Shown: piece by piece, positions 31,968 through 40,812 of the stretch
Layout: each line of letters opens with the position of its first letter
Numbering within the stretch: position 1 is the first letter of the stretch
Origin: Devosia sp. 66-22
GTDB lineage: Bacteria; Pseudomonadota; Alphaproteobacteria; Rhizobiales; Devosiaceae
Assembly: GCA_001899065.1 (NCBI GenBank)
Contig: MKUZ01000030.1
Coordinates: forward strand, 17,521 to 81,520
Length of the DNA: 64,000 nt
Direction of reading: 5' to 3'
Position numbers and translations under genes: made by a program
The notes under the pieces: model-generated
The model's database searches: none
What the model saw: only the letters and a program-made list of their open reading frames with translations
Told to the model about the DNA's origin: nothing

Positions 31968-32903
31968 ATGGTTGTGCAGATGGCGAATACCGTTCTACAG
32001 CGCGCTCCCACGGCGGCCAAGAAGCCCCCCGTGCCCCGGCCGGACCGGCGTTTCTACGCGCAGACCCAGGCCTTCGGCCGCTTCGGCATCCGCTGGTTCG
32101 ACACCCAGATCATGCCCAAGGAGCATTTCCACGGCCATATCGAGCTCAACTGGCTCACCGCCGGAGACATGGACTATGTCATTGATGGGCATGAGGTTTT
32201 GGTGCCGTCGCAGCGACTCGTAATGTTCTGGGCCGGCATCCCGCACCGCACGCTCGATGTGCGCCGCGGTCCCGGTGGCGAAAGCAAGCAGTGCAATGTC
32301 TACCTGCCGCTCGATACCTTCCTGCACATGCCCAATCTGGGCAAGCTTACTGACACAATGATGGGCGGCGGCGTCGTTGCCTTGCCGCCCGGAACGATCA
32401 GCACCGAGATCCTCGAGCGCTGGTACGACGACTATCGCAGCGGCAATGCCGAGCGCGGCGATCTGCTGCGCGCCGAGATCGCCATCATGCTGCGCCGCGC
32501 CTCGCTGACCGGCTGGGACGAGCTGCTGCCGCCCTGGATCGAAGCGGTGACCCCCACGACGAAATCGGCCACGCCGCTGCGCTACGTGGTGGCGATGATC
32601 AAGCACATCCTCGAGCATCTCAACGATCCGCTGCGCTCGCAGGACATCGCCTCCGTCGTCGGACTGCACCCCAATTACGCGCTCAATCTCTTCACCTCGG
32701 TGATGAACGTCTCGCTGCACAAATTCGTGGTGCGGATGCGCCTCATCCGCGCCCGCGCGTTGCTGTTTGAGGGCAATCTGTCGATCGAGAATGTCGCCTA
32801 TTCGAGCGGCTTCACCGCACTCAGTCAGTTCTACGAGCAGTTCCGCAACGCTTACGGCATCACGCCGCACGAAATGCGCGCGCACTATCTGCACCAGCAA
32901 TAG
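31968..32903 (+). CDS. agpT: AraC family regulator, AgpT-like
   Basis: 311-residue regulator with an N-terminal cupin sensor (MPKEHFHGHIELNWL ... DGHEVLVPSQRLVMF) and a C-terminal double helix-turn-helix (HLNDPLRSQDIASVVGLH, then the AraC signature ENVAYSSGFTALSQFYEQFRNAYGITP in pieces). In Sinorhizobium an AraC-like activator, AgpT, switches on the agp/mel genes in response to alpha-galactosides; position and family match here. Two starts are possible, 31968 or the ATG at 31980. Confidence 0.88.
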   Translation: MVVQMANTVLQRAPTAAKKPPVPRPDRRFYAQTQAFGRFGIRWFDTQIMPKEHFHGHIELNWLTAGDMDYVIDGHEVLVPSQRLVMFWAGIPHRTLDVRRGPGGESKQCNVYLPLDTFLHMPNLGKLTDTMMGGGVVALPPGTISTEILERWYDDYRSGNAERGDLLRAEIAIMLRRASLTGWDELLPPWIEAVTPTTKSATPLRYVVAMIKHILEHLNDPLRSQDIASVVGLHPNYALNLFTSVMNVSLHKFVVRMRLIRARALLFEGNLSIENVAYSSGFTALSQFYEQFRNAYGITPHEMRAHYLHQQ

Positions 32904-32960
32904 GCCTCTTGCCAAAACGGCGTTTCACAGTGTTGAGTGCGGATCGCCCGGAGCGATGGC

Positions 32961-33527
32961 ATGAGCGATCCCGTCCTGTTCTTTCTCGCCGTCCTGACGA
33001 TCCTTGCGACGCCGGGACCGACGAACACGCTGATGGCGACCGCCGGCGCGACGCGTGGGCTGGCGGGGTCGCTGCGCCTGCTGCTGGCGGAGATCGGCGG
33101 CTATCTTCTTGCGATCTTTGCCATCCACTTCGCGCTCGGGCAGGTCGTCGGCGACCACCCCGTCATCGGGAGCGGGCTCAAGATCGCGGTGGCGGCCTAT
33201 CTCGTCTGGCTGGCGGTCAAGCTCTGGCGCCGTCCCCTCATTCTCGACGCCGGGGCGCAGGCGGTGAGCTTTGCCAATGTGTTCGTCACGACGCTGCTCA
33301 ATCCCAAGGCGCTGGTCTTTGCGCTGACCGTGCTGCCCTGGCAGTCGCCGGCGCTCGGCTGGTACGTCGCGGCGTTTGCGGCAACGGTGGTTGCCGCGGG
33401 CGGCGGCTGGATTGCGCTGGGGAGCACGCTGCGCGGCGCCATGGGCTCCCGGGCCGGCTACCTGCCGCGTATCGCCGCCGTTGCCCTGCTCGCCTTCGCC
33501 GGCCTGGTGCTGCGCGCCGCCCTTTAG
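32961..33527 (+). CDS. LysE/RhtB family amino-acid exporter
   Basis: 188-residue membrane protein with about six hydrophobic segments and the family N-terminus (LFFLAVLTILATPGPTN). LysE/RhtB proteins export amino acids or derivatives using proton exchange. It lies 57 bp after the AraC gene on the same strand and converges with the importer at 33542. Slightly shorter than the usual 200-210 residues. Substrate unknown. Confidence 0.83.
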   Translation: MSDPVLFFLAVLTILATPGPTNTLMATAGATRGLAGSLRLLLAEIGGYLLAIFAIHFALGQVVGDHPVIGSGLKIAVAAYLVWLAVKLWRRPLILDAGAQAVSFANVFVTTLLNPKALVFALTVLPWQSPALGWYVAAFAATVVAAGGGWIALGSTLRGAMGSRAGYLPRIAAVALLAFAGLVLRAAL

Positions 33528-33541
33528 CCGTCGGCGAAGCG

Positions 33542-34381
33542 CTAGCCCTTCGTGCTGCCGGCGGCGAGGCCGGAGATCAGGGATTTCTGCAGTAGGAAGC
33601 CGACGACCACCGGGGGCAGTGCGGCAAGCACGCCCACCGCCGAGATCAGGCCATAGTCCGTCATCCGGCCCGAGGCGAAGTCGCCGATCGCCACCGGCAG
33701 CGTCTTGGCGCGCAGATCGTTGGTGTAGAGCAGGGCGTAGAAGAACTCGTCCCAGGCGAGCAGCAGCGCGAACAGCGTCGCCGAGCCGAGCGCCGCGACG
33801 GCGACCGGCAGCACGACGTGCCGGATCACGCCGAGCACCGAGGCGCCGTCGATGCGCGCCGCTTCGTCGATGTCGACCGGCACGGCGTCGAAGCCCGATT
33901 TGAGCAGCCAGGTGACGAACGGCAGCAGGATCGTGCAGTAGACGATGATCAGCGCGATGGTGGTGTTGAGCAGGCCGAGCGCCGAGAACACCATGTAGAG
34001 CGGCAGAATCAGCGCCACCGGCGGCAGCATGTAGGTAACGATCACGCCATAGAGCAGCCCCATCTTGCCGAAGCGCGAGAAGCTGTAGGCGGCGGGAATG
34101 CCGGCCAGCAGCGCAATCGCCGTCGCCCCGAACGCCACCGTCAGGGAGTTGCGCATGGCGCTGAGGAAGGCGAGCCCCTGCGAGCCCGGCTCGAGCGAAA
34201 ACAGGCGGGCATAGCGGCTGAGGTCGAGGGCATCGGGCAGCCAGCGCAGCGGCAGCTCGGTGAGCTGTCGCGCCGGCACGATGCTCATCACCACCAGCCA
34301 GAACACCGGCGCCACGATGCTGATGACGAGCAGCACCACGCACATGTAGATCAGGGCGCTCAGCCACCAGGGCCGTCTCAT
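33542..34381 (-). CDS. Carbohydrate ABC transporter permease, MalG type
   Basis: 279-residue inner-membrane permease of the CUT1 family. About six membrane segments and the EAA motif DEAARIDGASVLGVIRHVVLP are visible. The ATG overlaps the MalF-type stop by four bases. Last gene of a three-gene operon (binding protein, MalF type, MalG type) that contains no ATPase, so a shared MalK/UgpC-type ATPase encoded elsewhere must serve it. Confidence 0.9.
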   Translation of the reverse strand: MRRPWWLSALIYMCVVLLVISIVAPVFWLVVMSIVPARQLTELPLRWLPDALDLSRYARLFSLEPGSQGLAFLSAMRNSLTVAFGATAIALLAGIPAAYSFSRFGKMGLLYGVIVTYMLPPVALILPLYMVFSALGLLNTTIALIIVYCTILLPFVTWLLKSGFDAVPVDIDEAARIDGASVLGVIRHVVLPVAVAALGSATLFALLLAWDEFFYALLYTNDLRAKTLPVAIGDFASGRMTDYGLISAVGVLAALPPVVVGFLLQKSLISGLAAGSTKG

Positions 34382-35265
34382 GCCGTCCTCCCCTGGCGGC
34401 GCAGCATCAGGATGTAGAGCCCGATCAGCACGCCCGAGATGGCCGTCACCGTCAGCGCATAGGCGGCGCCGCTGCCGGCGCGCAGATAGCTGAACGATTC
34501 CTGGTACACGAAAAAGCTGGCGGTCTTGGTCTTGTCCGCCGGCCCGCCGCGCGTCATCACATAGATGATGTCGAACACCTTGAAGGCCTCGATCGAGCGC
34601 AGCACCAGCGCCACGCTCAAGGCGCCGAGGATGCCAGGCAGCGTCACATACCAGAAGCGGCGGAAGACGCCCGCCCCGTCGATCGCCGCCGCTTCGTAGA
34701 GGTCGCGCGGCACGGTCTGCAGCGCGCCCAGCACGATGAGCGCGATCAGCGGATAGTTCTTCCACACATCGGCCAGGATGATCGCGTTCATCGCGGTCTT
34801 GGGGTCGCCCAGCCACGACCGGTAGTCGGCGATGAGGCCGATCTGGGTGAGCAGGGCGTTGAGCGCGCCGAAATCGGGGTTGTAGATCAGCCGCCACATC
34901 ATGGCGTTGACGATGGTCGGCAGCGCCCAGGGCAGGATCAGCAGGGCCCGTACCAGCGTGCGGCCCTTGAACGGCTGGTTGAGCAGCAGCGCGACGAGAA
35001 CGCCGAGCACGACCTCGATGCCCACCGAGACCAGGGAGAAATAGAACGTCGCCCCGAGCGCGGCGCGGAACTTCCGGTCGCCGGCGATGTAGGCGAAATT
35101 GTCGAACCACACGAAGTGGCCGTCATACCCGCGGCCGGTGAGGCCGATATCGGTGAAGGCGAGCCACAGCGTGTTCGCCAGCGGAAAGCCGGTGACCACG
35201 AGCATGATCGCCAGCATCGGCAGAAGCAGGAGCCACGACACGCGCGCATTCGTTGCCGACAGCAT
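34378..35265 (-). CDS. Carbohydrate ABC transporter permease, MalF type
   Basis: 295-residue CUT1 permease. First membrane segment at about residues 9-30, EAA motif YEAAAIDGAGVFRRFWYVTLPG near residue 200, and the TRGGPADKT segment typical of MalF-like proteins. Located 36 bp after the binding-protein gene. Substrate unknown. Confidence 0.9.
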   Translation of the reverse strand: MLSATNARVSWLLLLPMLAIMLVVTGFPLANTLWLAFTDIGLTGRGYDGHFVWFDNFAYIAGDRKFRAALGATFYFSLVSVGIEVVLGVLVALLLNQPFKGRTLVRALLILPWALPTIVNAMMWRLIYNPDFGALNALLTQIGLIADYRSWLGDPKTAMNAIILADVWKNYPLIALIVLGALQTVPRDLYEAAAIDGAGVFRRFWYVTLPGILGALSVALVLRSIEAFKVFDIIYVMTRGGPADKTKTASFFVYQESFSYLRAGSGAAYALTVTAISGVLIGLYILMLRRQGRTA

Positions 35266-35301
35266 GCCGTCGCGGCTCCCGCTGGGTCTGTTCGCCGAAC
35301 C

Positions 35302-36555
35302 TTAGCGCAGGTTCGACGCTTCGTCGCTGGCCGCCTGCATCGCCGCAGCCGGATCTTCGCCGCCCACCAGCACCTGGTGCAGCGCATTCTGGAGGATCGC
35401 CGAGACCTCGTTATAGGTCGACGTCACCGGGCGGTTCGAGATGATGGCGATCGAGGTCTTGGCCGCCGCCACCAGTTGCTCCTGGCCCGCCGCCACCGCC
35501 GGGTCGTCATAGGACGACTTCCAGATCGGCAGGCTGAGCTTGGCATATTTGTTCTGCACCGCCTGGCTGGTCATATAGGTGATGAGCTTCCACGCCTCGT
35601 CGGGATGCGCGGCGTTGGACGGAATGCCAAGCCCCATCGAGCCGTTGATCGCGGAATTGGCCGCACCGCCCTCGGCACCGGGCGCGGGCGCGATACCCAC
35701 CTGTCCGGCGATCGAGGTTTCATCGCCCGGCGTATTCGCCAGGTTGAACATATAGGCCCAGTTGAGCGCGAACGCCGCTTCGCCGGCCGAAAAGACCTTG
35801 CGCACGTCCTCCTCGAAGTACTCGGTCGAGCTCGGATTGGTCAGTCCGCTCGCCAGGGTGTCCTTCATGAACTGCACCGCCTTGAGCGACTCGGGCGAAG
35901 CGAAGGCCGGCTTGTTGTCGGCATCGAAGAAATTCGCCTTGTAGGCGGCCATCAGCGTTCCGTAGTCGCAGATGATCGTTTCCGCCTGGGCCCAGTCGGC
36001 GACGATGGGGTACTCGACGAGCCCGGCATCCTTGATCTTCTGCGCCGCCGCCAGCAGTTCCTCGAACGTCGCGGGCGGCGCGTCGATCCCGGCCTTGGCC
36101 AGCATGTCCTTGTTGTAGAACAGGTACTTGGTGTCGAGAATCCACGGCATGCCCCATTTCCTGCCGTCATAGAGCGCCGTCGCCCAGGCGCCGTCGAAGA
36201 CCTGGTCGTTGACCTCGGCAGGCACCCGCGCCGTGACCTCCTGGAGGAAGCCCTTGCTGGCGAACTCGGCGAGATAAGGCACGTCGTAGAGCGCCACGTC
36301 ATAGCCGCCACCGCCGGCGCTCGAGGACGCGACGAGCTTGTCGTGCAGGGCTTCGCTGGCGACGAATTCGGGGTTCACCTTGATCCCCGGATTGGCCGCT
36401 TCGAAGTCGGCGATCATGCTGCGCACATCCGCTTCGCTATAGGCCGCCTGCGACATGAACAGCGCGTTGACCGTCACGTCCTGCGCCAGCGCCGCGGCGG
36501 TCGACAGAGTACCCAGCGCGACCGCGAGGGCAAATCCATAGGCGTATCTGAACAT
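35302..36555 (-). CDS. CUT1-family extracellular sugar-binding protein
   Basis: 417-residue periplasmic binding protein (SBP_bac_1). Signal peptide MFRYAYGFALAVALGTLSTA with cleavage after ALAQ. Lobe features include FEAANPGIKVNPEF, WGMPWILDTKYLFYNKDML and GSMGLGIPSNAAHPDEAWKLI. First gene of the minus-strand importer, divergent from the polar-amino-acid importer at 36711. Ligand not assignable. Confidence 0.9.
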   Translation of the reverse strand: MFRYAYGFALAVALGTLSTAAALAQDVTVNALFMSQAAYSEADVRSMIADFEAANPGIKVNPEFVASEALHDKLVASSSAGGGGYDVALYDVPYLAEFASKGFLQEVTARVPAEVNDQVFDGAWATALYDGRKWGMPWILDTKYLFYNKDMLAKAGIDAPPATFEELLAAAQKIKDAGLVEYPIVADWAQAETIICDYGTLMAAYKANFFDADNKPAFASPESLKAVQFMKDTLASGLTNPSSTEYFEEDVRKVFSAGEAAFALNWAYMFNLANTPGDETSIAGQVGIAPAPGAEGGAANSAINGSMGLGIPSNAAHPDEAWKLITYMTSQAVQNKYAKLSLPIWKSSYDDPAVAAGQEQLVAAAKTSIAIISNRPVTSTYNEVSAILQNALHQVLVGGEDPAAAMQAASDEASNLR

Positions 36556-36628
36556 CGTTGAAAACCTCCCTGAGCGGCAGGCGGCGACCCTCCCGTAAGA
36601 CCCGCCTGCACGAGCTCATGTTGACTCA

Positions 36629-36640
36629 TTTATCAGACAA
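36629..36640. promoter_or_regulatory. Weak match to the shared AT-rich operator (TTTATCAGACAA)
   Basis: TTTATCAGACAA matches TTTATCATATAA at nine of twelve positions and lies in the 155-bp divergent region. A TTGACT hexamer at 36621-36626 immediately precedes it and could serve as -35 for the plus-strand importer. Confidence 0.4.
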
Positions 36641-36710
36641 TTGCTAGAGGGGCACGCCGCCATCGGGGATCTCCATCCGGGATGGTGGCCATCAGGGAGG
36701 GAGGAATAGA

Positions 36711-37553
36711 ATGAGGTTCGCATCGAAAATCGCGGCGGCTGCAAGCGGGGCGCTGCTGCTCGTCGCGTTGCCGGTCGGGGCCCAGGCACAGAGCAAGCTC
36801 GACGAGGTCCTGGCGCGCGGCCATCTGATCGTTGGCACGGGTTCCACCAATGCCCCATGGCACTTCAAGGGGGAGGGCGATGTCCTGCAGGGGTTCGACA
36901 TCGACATCGCCAAGATCGTCGCCAAGGGGCTGTTCGACGATCCCGAGAAGGTCGAGTTCGTGCTGCAGGCATCGGACGCGCGCATCCCCAATGTGGTGAC
37001 CGACAAGGTCGACATCACCTGCCAGTTCATGACTGTCACCGCCGCCCGCGCGCAGCAGATCGCCGTGACGATTCCCTACTATCGCGAGGGCGTCGGCCTG
37101 ATGCTGCCCGCCGGTTCGCAATATGCCGACTACGCCGCTCTCAAGGCCGCCGGCTCCGCCGTCACCATCTCCGTGCTGCAGAACGTCTATGCCGAGGAGC
37201 TCGTCCACCAGGCGCTACCCGAAGCCAGGGTCGACCAGTACGACGCGCAGGATCTGATCTATCAGGCGCTCGATGCCGGCCGCGCCGATGCCGCCGTCAC
37301 CGACCAGTCGTCGATCGCCTGGCTGCTGGTGCAGCAGCCCGGCAAGTACAAGGACGGGGGCTATGGCTGGAGCCCGCAGACCTACGCCTGCGCCGTCAAG
37401 CGCGGCGACCAGGAGTGGCTCAACTTCGTCAACACCGCGCTGCACGAGGCGATGACCGGCGTCGAGTTCAACGCCTATGCCGCGTCCTTCAAGAAGTGGT
37501 TCGGCGTCGACCTGCCGCCGCCCAGCATCGGCTTCCCGGTCGAGTTCAAGTAA
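36711..37553 (+). CDS. Polar amino-acid-type ABC substrate-binding protein
   Basis: 280-residue periplasmic binding protein, SBP family 3. Signal peptide to about residue 27 (ALPVGAQAQS is read as LPVGAQAQ). Typical segments are KLDEVLARGHLIVGTG, GFDIDIAKIVAKGLF, RIPNVVTDKVDITCQFMTVT and DAGRADAAVTDQSSIAWL. GGGAGGAATAG precedes the ATG. First gene of a plus-strand unit with two permeases and a RidA protein, but no ATPase. Confidence 0.9.
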   Translation: MRFASKIAAAASGALLLVALPVGAQAQSKLDEVLARGHLIVGTGSTNAPWHFKGEGDVLQGFDIDIAKIVAKGLFDDPEKVEFVLQASDARIPNVVTDKVDITCQFMTVTAARAQQIAVTIPYYREGVGLMLPAGSQYADYAALKAAGSAVTISVLQNVYAEELVHQALPEARVDQYDAQDLIYQALDAGRADAAVTDQSSIAWLLVQQPGKYKDGGYGWSPQTYACAVKRGDQEWLNFVNTALHEAMTGVEFNAYAASFKKWFGVDLPPPSIGFPVEFK

Positions 37554-37563
37554 CTGCACAATC

Positions 37564-37590
37564 GATGGAGCGGTCTCGTGCCGCTCCATC
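37564..37590 (+). terminator. Intercistronic hairpin between binding protein and permease
   Basis: GATGGAGCGG and CCGCTCCATC are perfect 10-bp arms around a 7-nt loop in the gap after the binding-protein stop. No T-run follows; attenuation or mRNA protection is likely. Confidence 0.68.
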
Positions 37591-37611
37591 CCTGCCACGG
37601 GATGCTCCGCC

Positions 37612-38271
37612 TTGGGCTACACCCTCAACTTCGCCGCTGTGTGGCGCGACATCGACCTGCTCTGGGCCGGCCTCGCCATGGGCCTGCTGCTGGCGCTGGC
37701 GTCCATCGTGGTCGGCGCCGTTCTCGGTCTGCTGCTGAGCTTTGTGCTGATCTCGAAGTCCCGCGCCCGGCCACTGGCCGCGGCCTATGTCAGCGTCTTT
37801 CGCAACACGCCGCTGCTGGTGCTCGTGCTCTTCACCTATTTCGCGCTGCCGCAGCTCGGCATCCGCCTGGGCAAGATCGAGAGCTTCGTTGCGACGCTGT
37901 CGCTCTACGCCGGCGCCTATCTCGCCGAAGTGTTCCGCGGCGCGCTGCTGTCCGTCCCCGCCGGGCTGAGCGAGGCCGGGCTGTCGCTGGGGCTCCGGCC
38001 CTGGCAGACGCGGCTGCTCATCGTCGTTCCGGTGATGCTGCGGACCGCGCTGCCGTCGCTGTCGAGCACCTTCATTTCGCTGTTCAAGGACACCTCGCTC
38101 GCCGCCGCCATCGCGGTCCCCGAGCTCACCTATTACGCCCGCAAGATCAACAATGAGAGCTTCCGCGTCATCGAGGTCTGGCTCGTGGCGAGCCTGTTCT
38201 ATGTCGCGACCTGCGTGCTGCTTGCCATGCTCCTCCGCCTGTTCGAGCGGCGACTGGCGCTGCCGAAATGA
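37612..38271 (+). CDS. Polar amino-acid ABC transporter permease
   Basis: 219-residue HisM/GlnP-type permease with the N-terminal LNFAAVWRDIDLLWAGLAMG pattern and the conserved VFRNTPLLVLVLF and VPAGLSEAGLSLGL regions. No ATG or GTG precedes the first membrane segment in frame; TTG at 37612 is the chosen start and lies right where family similarity begins. The stop overlaps the next gene by four bases. Confidence 0.85.
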   Translation: MGYTLNFAAVWRDIDLLWAGLAMGLLLALASIVVGAVLGLLLSFVLISKSRARPLAAAYVSVFRNTPLLVLVLFTYFALPQLGIRLGKIESFVATLSLYAGAYLAEVFRGALLSVPAGLSEAGLSLGLRPWQTRLLIVVPVMLRTALPSLSSTFISLFKDTSLAAAIAVPELTYYARKINNESFRVIEVWLVASLFYVATCVLLAMLLRLFERRLALPK

Positions 38272-38939
38272 GCGCTGCGCAAGCCTTCTTCGACGTGTTG
38301 TGGGGCGCGCGCATGGCGCTGCTGGGCGGTCTCGCGACGACGGTGCTCGTTTCGCTGCTGGCGGTACTCGCCGGCACGCTGCTGGGCGTGGTGGTTGGCC
38401 TCGTGCTGAGCTATCTGCGCGGCCCGCTCAACTGGCTGGTGCGGCTCTATGTCGACTTCATCCGCGGCACGCCGGTGCTCGTTCTGATCCTCGCGAGCTT
38501 CTACGTGCTGGGCACGGTGGGCTGGAAGCTCAACGCTCTGCAGGCCGGCGTGCTGGCGCTCGCCATCTTCTGCTCGAGCCATGTCGGCGAGATCGTGCGT
38601 GGCGCGCTCGGCGCTGTCCCCAGAGGGCAGACGGAGGCGGCGCGGACGCTCGGTCTCAGCTTCCCGCTCACCTTCGCGCTCATCTTGCTGCCGCAGGCCG
38701 CACGCATCGCCTTGCCCGCCTGGGTCAATACGGCCGCCGAGATCGTCAAGGCCTCGACGCTGCTCTCGATCGTCGGCGTCGCCGAACTGCTGCTCGCGAC
38801 GCAAGAGGTCATCGCCCGCAGCTTCATGGGGCTGCCGTTCTACGTCTTCGCCGGCGCCGTCTACTTCGCCGTCAATTTCGCCATCGAACGCCTCGGCAAG
38901 GCGCTCGAGCGGCGGCTCGCCACCGACACAACTCAATAG
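38268..38939 (+). CDS. Polar amino-acid ABC transporter permease
   Basis: 223-residue HisQ/GlnP-type permease. It shows the family segments VDFIRGTPVLVLILA, ALGAVPRGQTEAARTLGL (EAA loop) and a C-terminal LERRLATD tail. Partner of the preceding permease in a heterodimer. The ATPase subunit is missing from the locus. Confidence 0.88.
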   Translation: MSAAQAFFDVLWGARMALLGGLATTVLVSLLAVLAGTLLGVVVGLVLSYLRGPLNWLVRLYVDFIRGTPVLVLILASFYVLGTVGWKLNALQAGVLALAIFCSSHVGEIVRGALGAVPRGQTEAARTLGLSFPLTFALILLPQAARIALPAWVNTAAEIVKASTLLSIVGVAELLLATQEVIARSFMGLPFYVFAGAVYFAVNFAIERLGKALERRLATDTTQ

Positions 38940-38948
38940 GAGGAAGCA

Positions 38949-39332
38949 TTGAGCATTGTTCGTTACGGCACCGGGGGGAAGGGCGCGGGTGGCCAGCCGC
39001 TGCCGTTTGCGCGTGCCGTCAAGGCCGATGGTTGGCTGCATGTGTCTGGCCAGGTGGGCATGGAGAATGGCGAGATCGTGACGGGCGGGCTGATTGCCGA
39101 GACGCACCGGGCGATCCAGAACCTGATCGCGATCCTGTCGGAGGCCGGCTACGGCGTCGAGGACGTGGTGCGGTGCGGCGTGTGGCTGGACGATCCGCGC
39201 GACTTCTGGACGTTCAACAAGATCTACGCCGAGTATTTCGGCGCTGCGCCGCCGGCCCGGGCCTGCGTGCAGTCGGCCATGATGGTGGACTGCAAGATCG
39301 AGATCGACTGCGTCGCCTACAAGCCTGCCTGA
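38949..39332 (+). CDS. RidA family protein with conserved arginine
   Basis: 127-residue RidA/YjgF family protein. In contrast to the paralogue at 11648 it keeps the family Arg (Arg104 in PPARACVQ), so imine/enamine deaminase activity is plausible. Start is TTG at 38949, set by AGGAGGAAGCA directly upstream. It follows an amino-acid importer by nine bases, suggesting it clears reactive imines formed when the imported amine is oxidised by PLP or flavin enzymes. Confidence 0.87.
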   Translation: MSIVRYGTGGKGAGGQPLPFARAVKADGWLHVSGQVGMENGEIVTGGLIAETHRAIQNLIAILSEAGYGVEDVVRCGVWLDDPRDFWTFNKIYAEYFGAAPPARACVQSAMMVDCKIEIDCVAYKPA

Positions 39333-39351
39333 TCCGCCCGCCGAGCCGCGC

Positions 39352-39381
39352 TTGACGCTGGCAAATGAATTATCATATAAA
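39352..39381 (+). promoter_or_regulatory. Promoter with overlapping AT-rich operator
   Basis: TTGACG (39352-39357) is followed after 17 bp by ATATAA (39375-39380), a plausible sigma-70 promoter for the importer at 39418. TTATCATATAA (39370-39380) covers the -10 region, the placement expected for repressor occlusion. Confidence 0.65.
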
Positions 39382-39417
39382 CCGATAAATACCGGAAAGA
39401 ACGCAAGGGAGGGTGTC

Positions 39418-40674
39418 ATGTCCATTCACCGGTTGATCGTGAAGTCTGCGGCGCTGCTGACGGCGGGAATAGCCATCGGCGCATTGCTGGCGGGCGCCGC
39501 GGCCGCGCAGCAGAAGCTGAGCTTCCTTGCGGCCGAATACAGCGCCAAGACGCTGCCCTTCTGGGAGCAGGTCGTGGCCGATTTCGAAGCCGCCAATCCC
39601 GATATCGATGTGACGCTCGAAGTGGTGGGCTGGAACACCATCCACGACCTCACCGCCCAGCGCATCGCCGCCGGCACCATGCCCGACCTCGTCAACACCG
39701 CGACCATCTGGGTGCCCGAATGGGTCGACGCCGCCGCCATCCGCCCGCTTGGCGACGACCTCGTCGATGCCACGCTCAGGGCCGACTTCGTCCCCGCGCT
39801 GTTCGACAAGGGCGCCGTCTACAATGGCGAGAACTGGGGCCTGCCCATCGCCGCCGCGGCGCGCGCCATCCTGCTCAACAAGGGGCTTCTCGCGCAGGCG
39901 GGTTTCGATCCCGACGCGCCCATCGCCACCTGGGACGACTATCGCAGTATCATCGTGGGCGTGAAGGAAAAGACCGGCGCCTTCGGCTATGCCTTCGACG
40001 CCAAGGGCGTCCGCGCCTTCCGCGACTTCGGCTACTACCTGCTCAACAATGGCGGCACGTTCTTTGCCGCCGACGGCAGGGCCGCCTTCAACAGTCCGGA
40101 AGGCGTCGAGGCGCTGCAGTTCCTCGTCGATCTCGTCAAGGCCGGCGCCGTGCCCGATCCACTCGGCACCACGCTCGAGGACTACCAGCCCATGTACGAA
40201 GCGGGCCGCGTGGCGACGATGATCAACGGCAATTTCGCCATCGCCGGCATCAAGGCCAATGCGCCCGGCCTCGAGATCGCCGTCGCCGCCGTGCCGGTGA
40301 AAACCGCTGGCCAGACGCCCGTGACCTGGGGCGTCACCGACACGCTCGTCATCGGCAAGGCCGCGCCGGTCGAGGCGAGCCGCAAGTTCATTGCGCATAT
40401 CTTCTCGACCGCGGTGCGCAACCAGTTCGACGAGGCCGAGGGCATGCTGCCCGTGCTGCTCTCGCAGGCCGGCAACCCGGCCTTCACCGGCGATCCCAAC
40501 ATCAAGGCCTTCATCGACATGCTGCCCACCAGCCAGTTCGATCCGTTCCATCCGCAATATGCGCAGATGCAGGAGCTGGTGAAGACCGCGATGCAGTCGG
40601 CCATCACCGGCGCCGCCTCGCCCAAGGACGCGCTCGACAAGGCGGCCGCCGATTTCAATGCCCTGGTCAAGTAG
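39418..40674 (+). CDS. CUT1-family extracellular sugar-binding protein
   Basis: 418-residue SBP_bac_1 protein with a signal peptide ending GAAAAQQK. Family features are FEAANPDIDVTLEVVGWNT, AAARAILLNKGLLAQAGFDP, AFDAKGVRAFRDFGYYLLNN and MINGNFAIAGIKAN. The start MSIHRL has AGGGAGGGTGTC upstream; earlier in-frame residues overlap the promoter. First gene of a three-gene importer (with permeases at 40.8-42.5 kb) lacking an ATPase. Likely under the AT-rich operator just upstream. Confidence 0.9.
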   Translation: MSIHRLIVKSAALLTAGIAIGALLAGAAAAQQKLSFLAAEYSAKTLPFWEQVVADFEAANPDIDVTLEVVGWNTIHDLTAQRIAAGTMPDLVNTATIWVPEWVDAAAIRPLGDDLVDATLRADFVPALFDKGAVYNGENWGLPIAAAARAILLNKGLLAQAGFDPDAPIATWDDYRSIIVGVKEKTGAFGYAFDAKGVRAFRDFGYYLLNNGGTFFAADGRAAFNSPEGVEALQFLVDLVKAGAVPDPLGTTLEDYQPMYEAGRVATMINGNFAIAGIKANAPGLEIAVAAVPVKTAGQTPVTWGVTDTLVIGKAAPVEASRKFIAHIFSTAVRNQFDEAEGMLPVLLSQAGNPAFTGDPNIKAFIDMLPTSQFDPFHPQYAQMQELVKTAMQSAITGAASPKDALDKAAADFNALVK

Positions 40675-40695
40675 GGTCCTCTCCTGACCAGGCCT

Positions 40696-40725
40696 GAGTG
40701 GCGGAGACTCCCGGCTCCGCCACTC
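40696..40725 (+). terminator. Intercistronic hairpin between binding protein and permease
   Basis: GAGTGGCGGAG and CTCCGCCACTC form perfect 11-bp arms around an 8-nt loop, 21 bp after the binding-protein stop. It covers the only in-frame start (GTG at 40698) of the long reading of the next gene, which argues against that start. Confidence 0.72.
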
Positions 40726-40812
40726 GCTCTTCCGGATCGACCGATGGTCTCGCTGACACCCCATCCGCTGGCAGTCCCCGCGCTCGGTCCGCCCGCGCGT
40801 ATCGCCGATCCC

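Noticed and set aside
40698-40812. GTG at 40698 as the start of the MalF-type permease
   Set aside because: It lies inside a perfect hairpin directly after the binding-protein gene, lacks a ribosome site and would add a non-family leader.
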